A stretch of DNA of 64,000 nucleotides, taken from Boswellia sacra (Eukaryota > Streptophyta > Magnoliopsida > Sapindales > Burseraceae). The stretch covers positions 1 through 64,000 of the forward strand of contig SNVD02009164.1 in assembly GCA_013180625.2 (NCBI GenBank). The letters run 5' to 3'. Below the pieces are notes generated by a model. That model saw nothing but the letters and a program-made list of their open reading frames with translations, made no database searches and had not been told where the DNA came from. Numbering within the stretch: the stretch's first letter is position 1; every line of letters begins with the position of its first letter. The position numbers were made by a program, and so were the translations under genes. Of this stretch, positions 1-11,984 are shown piece by piece.

Positions 1-515
1 GGTTTTCAGAACATGCATAGGCCAACCTTTGTTGCTCATATATGGGCTTCTGGTTTCTTTTCTTCTTTTTTTAATTTTTTTGCTGCACCTTTCTAAAATA
101 GTGTTGTTCTGGTCAGACCTTATGACTATTTTCTATTATTCTTTTAAATTCTGGTGTCTTTTTAAATGATTATCAAATGCAAGATACCAATGAGATGACA
201 ATATGAATTTTCCTTTTTGATTTATCAAGTTGACTGACTTTTCCCTGTAAACTCCCTCTTTGTCATTGACAAATTGTGTTAATTGAAAACTTATTAAAGT
301 GTTCACAGTTTTTCAATAGCATGTAAGATAATAGTTGGTTAATGGAGATTGGATAACATGTTTGTGTACGATTACTCTTTCATTGGACTGGATTTGTCTA
401 GTCCATTGTTGACATATATTTTCTGTATGCGATAATGATTATGAAATATGTTCGATTATTGATGGAGTACTTGCTTTGTTTTGCTGCTTTGAAATAAACT
501 TATATATTTTTGCAG

Positions 516-765
516 GGAAATGAAGATGGAAGAGGAAAGAATCGAGGCTGAGAAGCAGCAGGTAAGTACTATCCATTTATTTCATTCTGTCCCATGGTCT
601 TACTTTTAATGCATGCTTGCAGGGTCACAATTTGATTTCAAAGCTCTTTCTTGGTAGGTTGATGGTTCTGATTCAGAGATATTTAGGGTTAAGCATCGTA
701 CTTCATCGAAAGTGGAGAAGAGAACTGTGAATTATACAATATCCTCAAAGCATTTTGAGCATCAG
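516..765 (+). pseudogene. Two-exon gene fragment (source gene uncertain)
   Basis: Exon-like block 516-561 follows a TTTTTGCAG acceptor and ends at GTAAGT. A second block, 659-765, runs from an AG acceptor to a GTATTA donor. Joined, they stay open: a charged stretch of type EMKMEEERIEAEKQQ, then a segment with VDGSDSEIFRVKHR and an EKRTVNYTISSK-like run. From memory this resembles the linker of plant JmjC-type histone demethylases, but I cannot confirm that. No start codon, stop or further exons of the same gene follow, so it looks like a captured or broken fragment. Confidence 0.4.
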
Positions 766-1323
766 GTATTATTTGTAGTGCTCTGAGCTTAGTTTCTGAT
801 GCATTTTGTTGCTATCATTTGTATGAAACTATAACTGAATATCTTCTAATATTGTGCACTTTAACTTGTTTTCTGTTGTGGTTAATTGGGTGTTCATTAA
901 CTAATTGATGGCATGATGTAGGATGATGTCATGAGGCTTAGATGGTATTGGTGAATATAGGCATGGAATTTTTGAAATCCTTGAAATATAAACTTTACAT
1001 GTCGAAGCTTGGAGTTCAGGTTTATGTATTTGAGTTTACTCTTTAAATTCCTCGTCTCAAGTCTTCTGTAGGGAGTATTCTTATGGACTTTATTATCTCT
1101 TCAACTTTTTGTATTAAAAGAAAATATCTTGTAAAAATGAAAAAATAAAAAATTAGAAGAGTCTTATTTCTTCCAGCACCGAGTGACTCTTTCACCCTAT
1201 TACTTGGGGAAGATAAAAGTATTTCTTCTACCACTTGCTTTCAATTATTAAACTGAATTAGTGTAACTAATTGATCTGGTTGTCAAAGTTTTATATTGTG
1301 AGTCTGCAATTAAGACTGATCAG

Positions 1324-1464
1324 ATTAAGGTTGACAAGGAAACCTAGGAAATGCTTGCTGCTCTTGGCATGTCTGACATTTCTGGGTTTGTTGAAGTTGA
1401 ACCACAGGCGATGATTGCTCCTACTGTTTTTGGTCGGGGCGGTGGACCAGGCAGGAGGTACTAA
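1324..1464 (+). pseudogene. C-terminal exon fragment ending in a Gly/Arg-rich tail
   Basis: After a CAG acceptor at 1321-1323 there is a 46-codon reading frame with one internal TAG near its start. It contains LAALGMSDISGFVEVEPQ, then a glycine/arginine-rich end (GRGGGPGRRY) and a TAA at 1462-1464. It reads like the last exon of a protein-coding gene. I do not recognise the family. It follows the 516-765 fragment without an obvious reading-frame link, so it may come from a different source gene. The in-frame stop makes it non-functional as written. Confidence 0.4.
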
Positions 1465-2529
1465 GGTAATCCTAGCTTTGCTGAGAAGTTTAGAATAGAT
1501 GTTTGTTTCATTTGGACTTATGTTTGTTATGGATGATTATATGAGTAGTTTTGTTTGTGATTTCGAGACAAAAATTAGTTGAACTTGCAAAGATACTTAA
1601 GTTGATCTAATGGATGGATTTTTTTTGTCATATTATATTATATTTTACCTTTTAGTTAGTTCGTTTTGCTCAGCGGACGTGCTGAAAATTTGCCCTGTCT
1701 GAATTGGATTGAAGCTATACTTATGGCAGTGTGGAATTTGATTTTGTTGTTGAAAGGAAGTATGTAGTTGCTTAGTGTCAACATTAACAAATAACAATGG
1801 CAGTACGGCCACTACTTATTTGGTGTTTTTGAACTTACCAGCAAGATAAGTTTTTGTCTAGTTTTTAGTATCCGAAAGGCTTAACCATAAACACAAGTGT
1901 TGCTTGCTTATGTGAATGATTGGCTCTTTGTAGGGATTGTCATGGATATAGCTAGATGCTCTTTTTTTTTTTTTAAGTTTCAGTTCTCTTCAGTGTATTG
2001 CGTGTGAACCTTTTTTCCTCAATGCAATGATTATAATAATTTTTCTCTTCATTGTTTGCGGCAAGCCAGTCAACACTTAGCTTGTTGTCAATCTGTGTTC
2101 ATTCTACTCTATTAATTTATTAATGTCAAAACATCTTTTAATTTTCATGATTCGTGTAAATATCTTCCGTAAATATCTTATGTCAATTGTTTTTGTTATT
2201 TTACTGTTTGCAATTGAAATGTCTTATATCAACATTTTCTGGTGGTAATATTTAAGTTAGGATATGTTGCTTTATTAACTTGCTGGGATTTATGAAAATA
2301 GGTATGAGGCTCTAGCTATTTGGGGGTCATTTTTTAACTTGGATATTAAGATCTTGTCTTTGATTATAGTATATCAAATGCTCATTAATGTATGAATTAT
2401 TGTAGATCAAAGTTATTATTTATTTCCCCGGTGATTTTGTAACTTAATGTTTTGATGTTTGGTAGAATAGCTGCCCTGTTGTTTGTGTTACCTATACTTC
2501 ATAGCTTAATTGTGTATTGTTATATGCAG

Positions 2530-2595
2530 GAACAATATATTAGGGACGCAATTGGTTCTCCATTGCTCTCCTTCACCTTGATGCAACCACATGCG
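2530..2595 (+). pseudogene. Small exon-like block, 22 codons
   Basis: A 66-bp block lies between a TATATGCAG acceptor and a GTAAGT-like donor (GGTAAG). It is open in one frame and encodes a segment containing IGSPLLSFTLMQPHA. Its length is divisible by three and both splice sites look good. I do not recognise the source protein. It could be a real exon of a gene whose other exons are missing, or a chance match. Confidence 0.3.
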
Positions 2596-3344
2596 GTAAG
2601 TTGCTTTAAATAAGTACAGTTTAAGTGAGTAAATAGTTGCATTTTAATTCAGTTTGACAGTTCAAGTTATCTTTTATATATTATTTATCTCACCTTTTTT
2701 TGGTGATTTGTTTGAAGTTAGTGTTATGTTTTGCAAATATTTTTGTGCAAAACCTTTTTATCTGAATACAACAATTATGAACAAAATGGAGAAAAACAAG
2801 TTTGTCTTTTTGTAGTTGAATTTCTTCAACTGCCCAATAGATCTTTAGCTTTTAGTTTCTATATTAACCAAGGTTTAGTAAGTGGGTTTTAATTGATATT
2901 AATCGTTTTTCCTTTGTTCTGGCAATTTGTGATGTTATGTACCACAGAAGTTGGCTGGTTAGCTTGATTTTAATTTAAGCATATTGCATTTCCTATGTAT
3001 TGATGTAATTTAAGTCAAAACAATTTGTTCATGGTGTACTGTTGACCATTGCATGTATATGATTAATTTTCTAAGCTAATCTACTTAAGTAATTTGTAAA
3101 TTGAATTTGTTATGAACAAGTTAAATTGAATTTGTTATAGACAAGGTAAGTGTGTTGATTTTGTACAGTTTAAGTTTAATTTTGTACTTATTGGACTGTT
3201 AAGTAGTAGGTTGACTTCGTAAATAGGTTTCATGGATTTTTTTTTTGTTTTGTTAATTTATGCTCTGTAGTTAGCTTTTATATTTTCAAATGTTATATAT
3301 TTGATTTTCTGGATCATGTTCAGATGTTATATATTTGATTTTAG

Positions 3345-4190
3345 ATGATGTTACAAACATGGAGAAGTTCTACCAATAGTGCGATCCTGGTGGGTTTCTT
3401 TTTTTGTTTTTTCTTTTCTTTAATTTTGTTTGTTTGCTTGGTTTATTTAATTCAAAATATATTACATTGGCTGCCAATATCAATTGTTAAGATATTTTGG
3501 TGGTGTTTAGTTAATGGCTTTGTTTTTTTTTAAGACCAATATTATCTGTTTTTAATTTTTTTCTATTTTGTCTAAATTGTTGGTCACTTACTGTGCTGAG
3601 AATTGCTAGGTTCAATGTTCTGGATATCAGAACAAATGAAAAATAAAAAGAATGCAAAGTTCAAAGTTGGTTGTGTTCTTTTTAGCCGTTTTTATTTTTT
3701 AATTCTTTAGGCAAGTTTTCTACTATATCATTTGAAGCTTCCTTTTGCACAACTTGTATTTGGATTTCCTTTGTATTCAATGCTAATGCAGAATTGCTCT
3801 AGTTTTGCTACTTTGGTTGTTTAGGCTAGCAAAGCAGGTAGTTTGTGCAATAAATATTACAAGATAATGTATTTAGTTTGTGTTGTTCATTATATGTGAC
3901 TCACCTGAAAGTAAATAGTTTGTGCTAACTATTGCATCTTCAGCATTTATTTTCTTTGCTGTGGAAGGTTTTTTAACTGGAAATTACTCACTGATTCTAA
4001 ATGTAACAGGAGCTCAGAGAAGAGAGTGACTGCAATTGCTACTAGCAATGATGGTAAGCATGTTTGTTTTGCTGACAAATTTGCAGTTGTTTGGGTTTTG
4101 GACCTGCATGAAGTTGATTGCAGTCAAGCATTAGTCAATAAGAAGGCATCACCATTGCGTGCTCATTATTGTAGTATAATTACCAGCCTG
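3345..4190 (+). pseudogene. Fragment of tRNA m7G methyltransferase WD40 subunit (WDR4/TRM82-like)
   Basis: The block 4010-4190 lies between an ACAG acceptor and a GTGAGT donor and is fully open for 60 codons. It contains SSEKRVTAIATSNDGK, HVCFADKFAVVWVLDL and a LVNKKASPLRAHYCSIITSL-like end. This matches, from memory, the WD40 blade region of plant WDR4/TRM82, the non-catalytic partner of the tRNA guanine-N7 methyltransferase. A weaker block at 3345-3389 (TWRSSTNSAI) may derive from the preceding WD repeat, but its phase does not join cleanly. The flanking exons for the start and the remaining blades are missing, so this is a fragment and not a working gene. Confidence 0.65.
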
Positions 4191-5344
4191 GTGAGTTAGT
4201 CACAATTTTGCATTTAGATCTTTCTTTTTCTTCTCATACACATGGATTTTTGTTGGCTTAGTAGCATTTTTGAGCTTAGATCTTGAACAGATTAATGCCC
4301 CTCATGCATCAAAAGATTTCTGCAGGATAAAATCTTTATGCATGCTCTGATCTTTGGTTTTTTATGATTTAGTACTTTCTGTGAGATAAAATCTTATTCT
4401 AGAGTTTGTAGAATCAATTACTGTCCTCGTCTTTTACCTATTGCCAAAAAAGGTATTTGTTTCTGAGTACTGAAGCTATTCTGAATTTCTTATACTGCTA
4501 CCCCAACAAAACTCGCCACTGTGACTTGCATCTTTCTTTGCCCCTTCATTATCTGGGTATATTCTTTCTCATAATTGTTGTCCAAAATGTAGGTCATACT
4601 TGGTGAGGAGAGTTTCCATGGGATATCAAAAATGTCGTTTAAAATCATTTTGTCAAGGCCAGCATTGGTTTTCAACTCAGATGCTATTGGTTAAGGAAGT
4701 CTGGCACCTTGCTGCACAACCAGGTATGTAAAAAGTAACCTTGAAGTTGATTGTCCTATTGCCTATAATAGACCTTGCAGATTTCAGGATTTACAAAGGA
4801 TTTCGATCCATGTATTTTTGTCCAATGCACGTTTTCTTGTCTATAGTGGCTTAGTTTCGGTTGTGGTTACTGTACTTATTTTCTTATTTGAATCATTGAA
4901 AGTGAATGATTGGTATGCTTTAAATTACGGTCAAATATTGTCAGCTTAACTTCTAATACCATAAAACTCATTTTTGGGGTTGCAATCTGCTCTACTTTTG
5001 CAGTAAGTGCTGAAATGCAGGAGCAACGGATAAAAAGTGTAGCTACTGGTTAAGAACTGCAAGTGTCCTTAAATTTTGTTCTTTTTCCGATTCTATTTAA
5101 TTTGCTTATTGACATGTCTACTATTATGATTGTTACAAAGAACTATTTATATATCTTTTTAATTAAACACTCGCATAGATCATTTATTTCAATAGTGTAT
5201 AATAAATCTAGGAGAGGAGCTATTTGTGTGTGTTGTATATGTCAAATTGGAGTATTGACAAAGTCGTACAGGGTAGAAAAATAACAAAAATTAGTACTAC
5301 TATGTTTTTTAAGGAGCAAAACCATATCTGTAATTACAAAGCAT

Positions 5345-6060
5345 TATTTATCGGTCAAAAACCGATAAATATTGTATAACAGCCATATTTATCGGGCAAA
5401 AAGCGACAAATATGGTATAATAAAACGTGGAATCATATTTATCGGTCAACAAGCGCCAAATATGATGAAATTTAAATAATGTGACCGTTGGCATGTCATA
5501 TTTATCGGGCAAAAAGCGATAAATATGGTAGGGAATCATATTTATCGGTCAAAAAACGTCAAATATGGTAAAATTTAAAAAAATTGACTGTTACATAACC
5601 ATAAACAAGCGTCAAATATGGTGAAATTTAAAAATTTTTACCGTTATCATGCCATATTTATCGGACAAAAAGCGCCAAATATGATGCAATTTAAATAATT
5701 TGACCATTGGCATGCCATATTTATCGGTCAAAAAGCGATAAATATGGTACAATAGAAAGTAGATTCATATTTATCGAGCAAAAAGCGCCAAGTATAATGA
5801 AATTTAAATAATTTGACCGTTGGCATGCCATATTTATCGGACAAAAAGCGATAAATATAGTAGAGAATCATATTTATCAATCAAAAAGCGCCAAATATGG
5901 TGAAATTTAAAAAATTTGACCGTTACGATGCCATATTTATCGATCAAAAAGCGACAAATATGTTGCAATTCAAAAATTTGACCGTTAGAAACCTCTATAT
6001 TTGTCACTTTTGTCACAAAAAGTGACAAATATGTGATTTTTTTAACAGTACATTATGGAT
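5345..6060. repeat. Tandem array of ~60-bp hairpin-forming monomers
   Basis: About ten to twelve diverged copies of a unit follow one another. Each has CATATTTATCGG, a short loop with CAAAAAGCG, then GATAAATATGG, followed by a spacer close to AAATTTAAAAAATTTGACCGTT. The first and last blocks of each unit are inverted copies, so every monomer can fold. The array lies directly inside the CACTA terminus at 6208, where such elements carry subterminal repeats thought to bind transposase. The copies differ by scattered substitutions, so the array is not recent. Confidence 0.85.
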
Positions 6061-6208
6061 TATATTTGGCGTTCTTAATATGACAAATATGATTGACACC
6101 ATATTTGGAGTTTTGACCGACCGTCATATATTGTCAAATATACCATATTTGGCGGTGCCATAGGTGTCGTTTTTATGACCGCCAAATATGGCATTTTTTC
6201 TTGTAGTG
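5345..6208 (+). mobile_element. CACTA-type transposon, 3' end
   Basis: The sequence ends TTTTTTCTTGTAGTG at 6208, the inverse of the CACTACAAGAAAAA terminus used by many plant CACTA (CMC/EnSpm) elements. The 100 bp inside the end repeats the motif CCAAATATGG in both orientations. The adjacent bases TTA (6209-6211) would be one copy of the 3-bp target duplication. I find no matching left terminus before the array, so the element either extends beyond the window start, taking in the gene fragments at 1-4750, or has lost its left end. No CACTA transposase is visible. The element sits in the 5' part of the hAT-like gene that follows. Confidence 0.75.
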
Positions 6209-6597
6209 TTAGAAGAAGAAAGAAAAGCTTAGACAACATGTTGGAGGTCCCACTAGTATTCACAATGAAGCTAGGAGAAGTTGTGAAGCATTAATGAATC
6301 AAAACCAATATATTGAAACGTTTTTCTCCAAGCATTCTGATTAAGCTTGAAGTGAGTATCGAACTCGTTTGATTGCTTCCATTGATTGCGTTTGCTTTTA
6401 AAACAAGGGCTTGCTTTTCGGAGTAATGATGAATCTGAAGATTCATGCAATCCAGGTAACTTTCTTGAGCTTTTACAATTCCTTCTGATCATAATGAGAA
6501 TATTAAAGCTGCTACCTTGAAAAATGCTCCTGATAACCTCAAATTGACATCTCTTGAGATTCAAAAAGACATTGTTAAAGCTACTGCAGTTGAGACC

Positions 6598-8779
6598 TTT
6601 TTTTTTGAAAAAGTTACTTAGTAAAATAGATCCAAAAAATTATAATGTATAAAAATCCGATGGGCATACCCCAAGAATTACAAATAGGGCATAAAGTCCA
6701 AACAAATAATCCAACAAAAGATAGAAAATAAAGGCCACAAGCGGCCTAAAAAAAGTAAAAAAAGGCCACAAACGGCCTTAACAACATAAATGAGAAATGA
6801 CCACAAACGATTTAAATCAAAAAAATACAAGAACTTTAACCCTTCTTGTTTTTCTTCTTCTTACCCTTTCGTACAGGGGTAGCCGGGGTGTCCGAATGAT
6901 CATGATCAATCCTATTAGATTGATCTTCATCACTTAGCCTATTCAAAGGCTCAAAATGAGAGGGAGAAGACTCAGGAGGTTGTCCTGTATTTATTCACCC
7001 TGATGAAACGGATGCCTCACGATTAATAGAACACTGGATAGTACCTAAAAGCCTACCCTGGTCGGTCGCAGAAGGAGATAAAGAGTCAGAATCTGAGACT
7101 GACTCTGCACTTGAAGCTGTAGCCGTCTTAGGAGGAACAACTTGCACTAGAGAATATGTTGGAATAGCAACAAGTTTTGAACTCTCAACGACCTATGTCA
7201 CAACCTTACCCAAATTCAAAGGGGTACCATCAGAAGAGGTGCCATCAGGGTTGCTAGCCTCATTCTTATCCTGACCTGAAGTCTTTGCCGGTTCCAAACA
7301 ACGGTGTCCAAACTTACAACATTTGGAGCAACGTTTTGGAACTCATTCATACTCAACTTGAATTTGGATGGGCTCAGGAGAAAGCTTGCATATGAACTCA
7401 AAGTTCTGAATTAGAGGGTGTTTTGCATCGAGAAGAACACATACCCTCGCATACTCCAATCTGGAAAGATCAGAAGTTATCTTGTCACAATATAAAGGTT
7501 CTTCAACCATGCTGGAGACAATGCTAAGACCTTTGGTTGTCCACAAAGGGAACGACAGGCCATATAATCAGATCCAAACAGGAATATATCTCAATTGATT
7601 TGTATTAAAATCTAAATGCGGGTTCCAAGGTTGTAAGACAATTGTTTTACCTCCGAACATCCAAGGACCGCGAGCAATGATGTTATGAACCTCTTCCTCC
7701 GTTTGGAAGTGGAAGATGAGAAACCCGTTGTTTCTGGAACGGACATCCTCCAAGCCATTAGATTTCTATGCACGCATGGCCAACGAGCGAGCAGCATGAA
7801 AAGGCATCACATATCCCAGAAAGAAACCAACAAGACATCTACGCCATTCGGCTACATTTTCATCGACGATCTCATCTGGGATTTCAAGCACTGTACCCAA
7901 TTTCTTGGGAGTAATCTGCAGCAGTTTGCATCGACTACTCGAATCAGTAATCTTAACTTTGTCGGCCCAATTAGTCTTAGGCAGATCCATAGACCAAATC
8001 ACAAGGAATCAGGAAATCGACCAAGAGGCAAAGTTGCATGAAATAACCTAAAAAACAATCTGGGCATGGCTGATGAACAGTATGTCCAGTATTATAAATA
8101 GTAATCACCGCGATGAACAGTATTATCCGAATTGAAGAAGCGGCGCTTTGAAGGGTTTGTGGTTGGAATCAGATGACGGCCAAGAAGGGAAAGTTGGTCA
8201 GTGTTGCTCGATCTACTAGATGGTGGCAAAGGTAAGATGCAACTCGCCGTTTTACGGTGAGAGGCGGTGGTGAATAGTAAATCCGAAACTTTTAGGCCAC
8301 GAACGGGAGTGCTACCGACCGAAACAGACGGCAGTGATGAAGAAAAACTTGTAGAACATCACCTGATCTACAAGAATTTGATGGAGGTGAGATGCCACTC
8401 GTCGGTGACAGGCGGCAGGCGACGGTGAATAGTGAACAATCCGAAACTTTCTGGCCTTAAACGGAGGTGCTGTGGTGCGAATCTGGTGGTGCTGATGAAG
8501 GAAAACTTGTAGATCGAGTCAAGACCAACACGATGATGGTAAAGGTGGCATCCCACTCGCTCGTCGTCGATCATAAATAGTGAAATTCGAAACTGTTTTT
8601 TGCAATTTTAACCGTTTTTCGGTCGAAAACTGAGGGCGGCCCAGAAGAAAAGTTGTCTTAAGATATCTCGATCTACAACATACGTAGATCTCAAAGGCTG
8701 ATTCGCAAATTGGCCGGAGTGAACAGTAACTCCAGCGACCCTAGTTGAGAGAAAATTTTCTCCCCCTCTTCCCTCCCCT
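6598..8779 (-). mobile_element. LINE-like retroelement with ORF1 only
   Basis: This 2.2-kb insertion splits the hAT-like gene: hAT coding stops at about 6597 and resumes at 8780 (NVIVKEMGDALFS). On the minus strand it has a 5' region with GATGAACAGT-type repeats and pyrimidine/purine-rich tracts (8040-8775), then a DUF4283/zinc-knuckle ORF1 (about 8002-6850), then a short 3' tail ending in a run of A (seen as T at 6598-6607). No endonuclease or reverse transcriptase is present. I see no clear target duplication. It looks like an ORF1-only LINE derivative that depended on a partner for movement. An internally deleted full LINE is the alternative. Confidence 0.65.
6850..8002 (-). pseudogene. 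LINE ORF1 (DUF4283 plus zinc-knuckle), degenerate
   Basis: Reading down from 8002 the frame gives MDLPKTNWADKVKITDSS, a helix-rich block, then LEDVRSRNNGFLIFHF and IARGPWMFGGKTIVLQPWNP, the typical DUF4283 core of plant LINE and retro-gag proteins. Next comes a segment with PIQIQVEYE and a damaged CCHC knuckle (CSKCCKFGHRC), then an acidic/serine-rich tail ending in KGKKKKNKKG. Stops occur near 7765, 7567 and 7342 and there is at least one frame change, so it is not translatable as one protein. Proteins of this type bind the element's RNA. Confidence 0.7.
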
Positions 8780-11700
8780 AATGTCATTGTTAAAGAGATG
8801 GGTGATGCATTGTTTTCCATTTTCGTTGATGAATCTCAGGATATATCAATGAAAGAGCAAATGACTGTAGTATTACGTTAATGTGGATTCGAATGGACTT
8901 GTAGTTGAGCGGTTCATAGGAATTGAGCATGTTGCTAGTACTACTGCTCTTTCACTTAAAGCATCACTGGATAACCTATTTTCAAGGCATGGATTAAGCA
9001 TCTCTAGATTGTGTGGGCAAGGTTATGATGGAGCTACTAATATGAAAGGTGAGATTAATGGTCTTAAAGCATTAATTATGAATGAGAATAGTTGTGCTTA
9101 TTATATTCATTGTTTCTCTCACCAACTTTGATTAGCGTTAGTTGCTGTTGCAAGGAATCATGGTGATGTTGATACTCTTTTTAGTGTTGGTACTAATATT
9201 GTGAATGTTGTTGGGGTATCATCTAAATGTCGTGATATTCTTTAAGAGAAACGAGCTATTGAGCTTATCCAAGCACTCAATGATGGTAGTCTTTCAAGTG
9301 GGCAAGGATTAAATCAAGAGACTATATTGAAACATTGTGGTGATACAAGGTAGGGTTCATATTTTGGTACTTTTGTGAGCATAATTCATATGTTTTCAAC
9401 GATAATTGATGTCCTTGAAATAATTGCTGATGATGGAGCAAATGATAATAAAAAATATGAAGCAAAGACATTGCTAATGTGGATGCAATCATTTAATATT
9501 GTGTTTACTCTTCATTTGATGAAAGATGTAATGGGTGTCACAAATGAATTGTCACAAGCGTTACAAAGCAGGGATCAAGATATTGTGAATGCGATGATAT
9601 TGGTTATTGTGCAAACAACGGTTGCAAACAATGAGAGAAAATGGGTGGGATTCTTTGCTTGATGAAGTTACTTCTTTTTGTGTCAAGCATTGTGTTCATG
9701 TTCCAAAGATGGAGGATATGTCTCTAAATCCAAGGCGATCACAACACAAAGCTCAAGCAATCACAAACTTGCATCATTATCGTGTTGAGCTATTTTATTC
9801 CATTTTAGATATGCAACTTCAAGAGTTGAATAATCGTTTTAATAAGACTAACACTGAGTTACTTCTTTGTGTGGCATATGTATGTCCAAATGAATCATTT
9901 TCTGCTTTTGATAAGAAAAAACCTATACATTTTGCGCAATTTTATCCTAAAGAATTCTCTACAATAGAGCTTAAACTTGAGTTTCAACTTGATGCTTATA
10001 TTATGGATATGCATTCTAATGTTGAGTTTTCAGAATTGAAAAGGATTGGTGATCTTGCAAGGCGTATGGTTGAAACTAAAAGGGATAAGGTATATCCACG
10101 AGTTTACATGCTTGTGACTTTGCTTTGATCCTACCTGTTGCTACAGCTACTATGGAGAGGGTATTTTCAGCTATAAATATTGTGAAGAACCGATTACGAA
10201 ATCAGATGAATGACCAATGGATGAATGATAGTTTGATTGTATATATAGAGAAAGATATAGCTAGTAGTATTGAAAATGAAATCATTGCACAACGCTTTCA
10301 AAATATGGAAAAGCGTCGTGAACAGTTATACATCAATAAATATTTTTTGAACTTTTCTTATGTATTCATATTTATTAATTGAGAAAAATTATTATAACTA
10401 TTGCTTTTTAATTTATTGCCCCTCTGGCTCCATCCCTGCTCTCAAAGTTTTAAATCTATCACATAATCCTTGTCTAGCTGATTTACCATCAGGAATTTCA
10501 AAATTAGTTTCCCTCCAACATCTTGATCTATCAAAGACTTCCATAAAGGAGTTGTCGACAGAGTTAACAGCGTTGGTAAATCTTAAATGTTTGAACTTAG
10601 ATAGCAAATATCGTCTCCACATAATTCCACAACACTTGATATCTAGTTTTTCAATGTTGCAAGTACTAAGAATGTTGGACAGCGACAGTGTAACTTGTCT
10701 TTGAGGAATTGCTTCATTTAAAACATTAATATGTGTTGATCCCCATAAGAAGGTCCCATTCACTCCAACGATTTTTCACTAAAAGAAAAGTTGGATACGG
10801 CAACACATTTTTCGCAACACGCACAGATGCATGTTGCTGAATGATGCATTCCACAACGTGCATTTCTTGTGTGTTGTTAAAAGTTTTTAAATTTCCTTTT
10901 TAGCAACACGCATGTAATCACGTTGCGAAAAATTATATTTTGCAACGTGCAGAAAAATGCACGTTGCTAAAACTATCGGATTCAGCAACGTGCTCAACCC
11001 GTACGTTGCGAAATGTCTTATTATAATTTTTTATAATTTAATTTTTATTTTATTGAAATTAAAATTTTTTAACATTAAAAATTTAACTAATACTGGAATT
11101 TTAAATTTTTAAATATTTTTGAACATTAATATAGATATATTAGAATTAAAAATTTTTAACATAAAAATTTAACTAATATTAGAATTTCAAAATTTTAAAT
11201 ATTTTTGAACTTTGAATATAGATATACTAGATTTAAAATTTTTAATGTTAAAAATTTAACTAAATTAGAATTTTAAAAAGTTATATAGTATTAGAATTTT
11301 GAAAATTTAAATATTTATCAACATTAAATATTTTATTTAAATAATATAATTTTATGGTTTAATATAGATATATTGGAATTTATAATCTTTAGTTAATAAA
11401 TTATAACTAATAAAAAAATTAAATTTTCTAAAATATTTAGATTAGTTAATTATATGGCAAACGATGTCGTTTTTTTTGTGGTTTTAAGGGTGAGCAATCC
11501 AACCCAAAATTCAACATAATTTTCTCCCAAATTCGCGTGCGACTTCTACAGCGGTTTCAGGCGCTTCTCCGCCTCTCTCGCGCTCCACGGCTTCCCTCAA
11601 CCATCAACGCAGCATCACCGTTCCTCGCGTCCACTCGATGCTATCGTGGTCGCAGCCCACCTCCACTTCAATATCTTTGTCACGCTTCCACTCCGTTGTC

Positions 11701-11984
11701 TCTCACACTCGCGGCCTCCTCCACTCTGCCTTCTCGCGGTTAACCCCAAATTTAACATTTTTAAGTGTTTTTGAGTTACAAATTTACCACACATAAATTA
11801 CAAAACCCTTATAAATGCAACACAGATAACAACCCTAGTTTCCATTTCTTCTCTAAAACATCTCCACCTCTTCGCACTCCTCCTCTCTCTCACACACACA
11901 CACGATGGATAGCAAGAATGGTTGGCCTCTCTCTCTCTCTCTCTCGGCGTTGTGTGTCTGACATCATTTTCTATGTTTTTTTAG

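Larger units (their letters stand above)
1..5339 (+). other. Region of scattered exon-like fragments, no intact gene
   Basis: This AT-rich stretch has no long open frame. It holds several short blocks bounded by plausible AG acceptors and GT donors, all on the plus strand and apparently from different genes (listed separately). Between the blocks (562-658, 766-1323, 1465-2529, 2596-3344, 4191-5339) I see only T-rich intron-like sequence. A short piece at about 4580-4720 reads as coding for some 30 codons before a TAA, but I do not recognise it. The collection ends at a CACTA-type terminus at 6208, so I infer the whole stretch may be the inside of a gene-capturing CACTA element whose left end lies outside the window. 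A decayed chimeric gene is the alternative. Confidence 0.5.
6212..10382 (+). pseudogene. hAT transposase-like pseudogene (TTF zinc finger/DUF4371/HAT dimerisation type)
   Basis: Two blocks, 6212-6597 and 8780-10345, read as one degenerate protein of the plant ZMYM1-like hAT-derived family. In order I see an LRQHVGGPTSIHNEARRSC segment, FLELLQFL, TLKNAPDNLKLTS, then IFVDESQDISMKEQ, GIEHVASTTALSLKA, LCGQGYDGATNMKGE (the conserved QxYDGA-type core) and the C-terminal dimerisation signature PVATATMERVFSAINIVKNRLR. There are in-frame stops (near 6410, 9130, 9243 and 9352) and frameshifts (near 8880, 9605 and 10120). The 5' end is cut by the CACTA terminus at 6208. The middle is split by a LINE-like insertion. 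The 3' end runs up to the NLR fragment at 10417. Terminal inverted repeats were not found. Non-functional. Confidence 0.85.

Noticed and set aside
5345..6060. CRISPR-like array
   Set aside because: The monomers are contiguous diverged repeats without unique spacers, in a plant genome beside a CACTA terminus.
7685..8041. 118-codon plus-strand open frame
   Set aside because: It is antisense to the DUF4283 ORF1 of the LINE-like element, which carries the recognisable motifs.
10413..10763. 116-codon minus-strand open frame
   Set aside because: It is the antisense shadow of the NLR leucine-rich repeat on the plus strand, which has clear family motifs.
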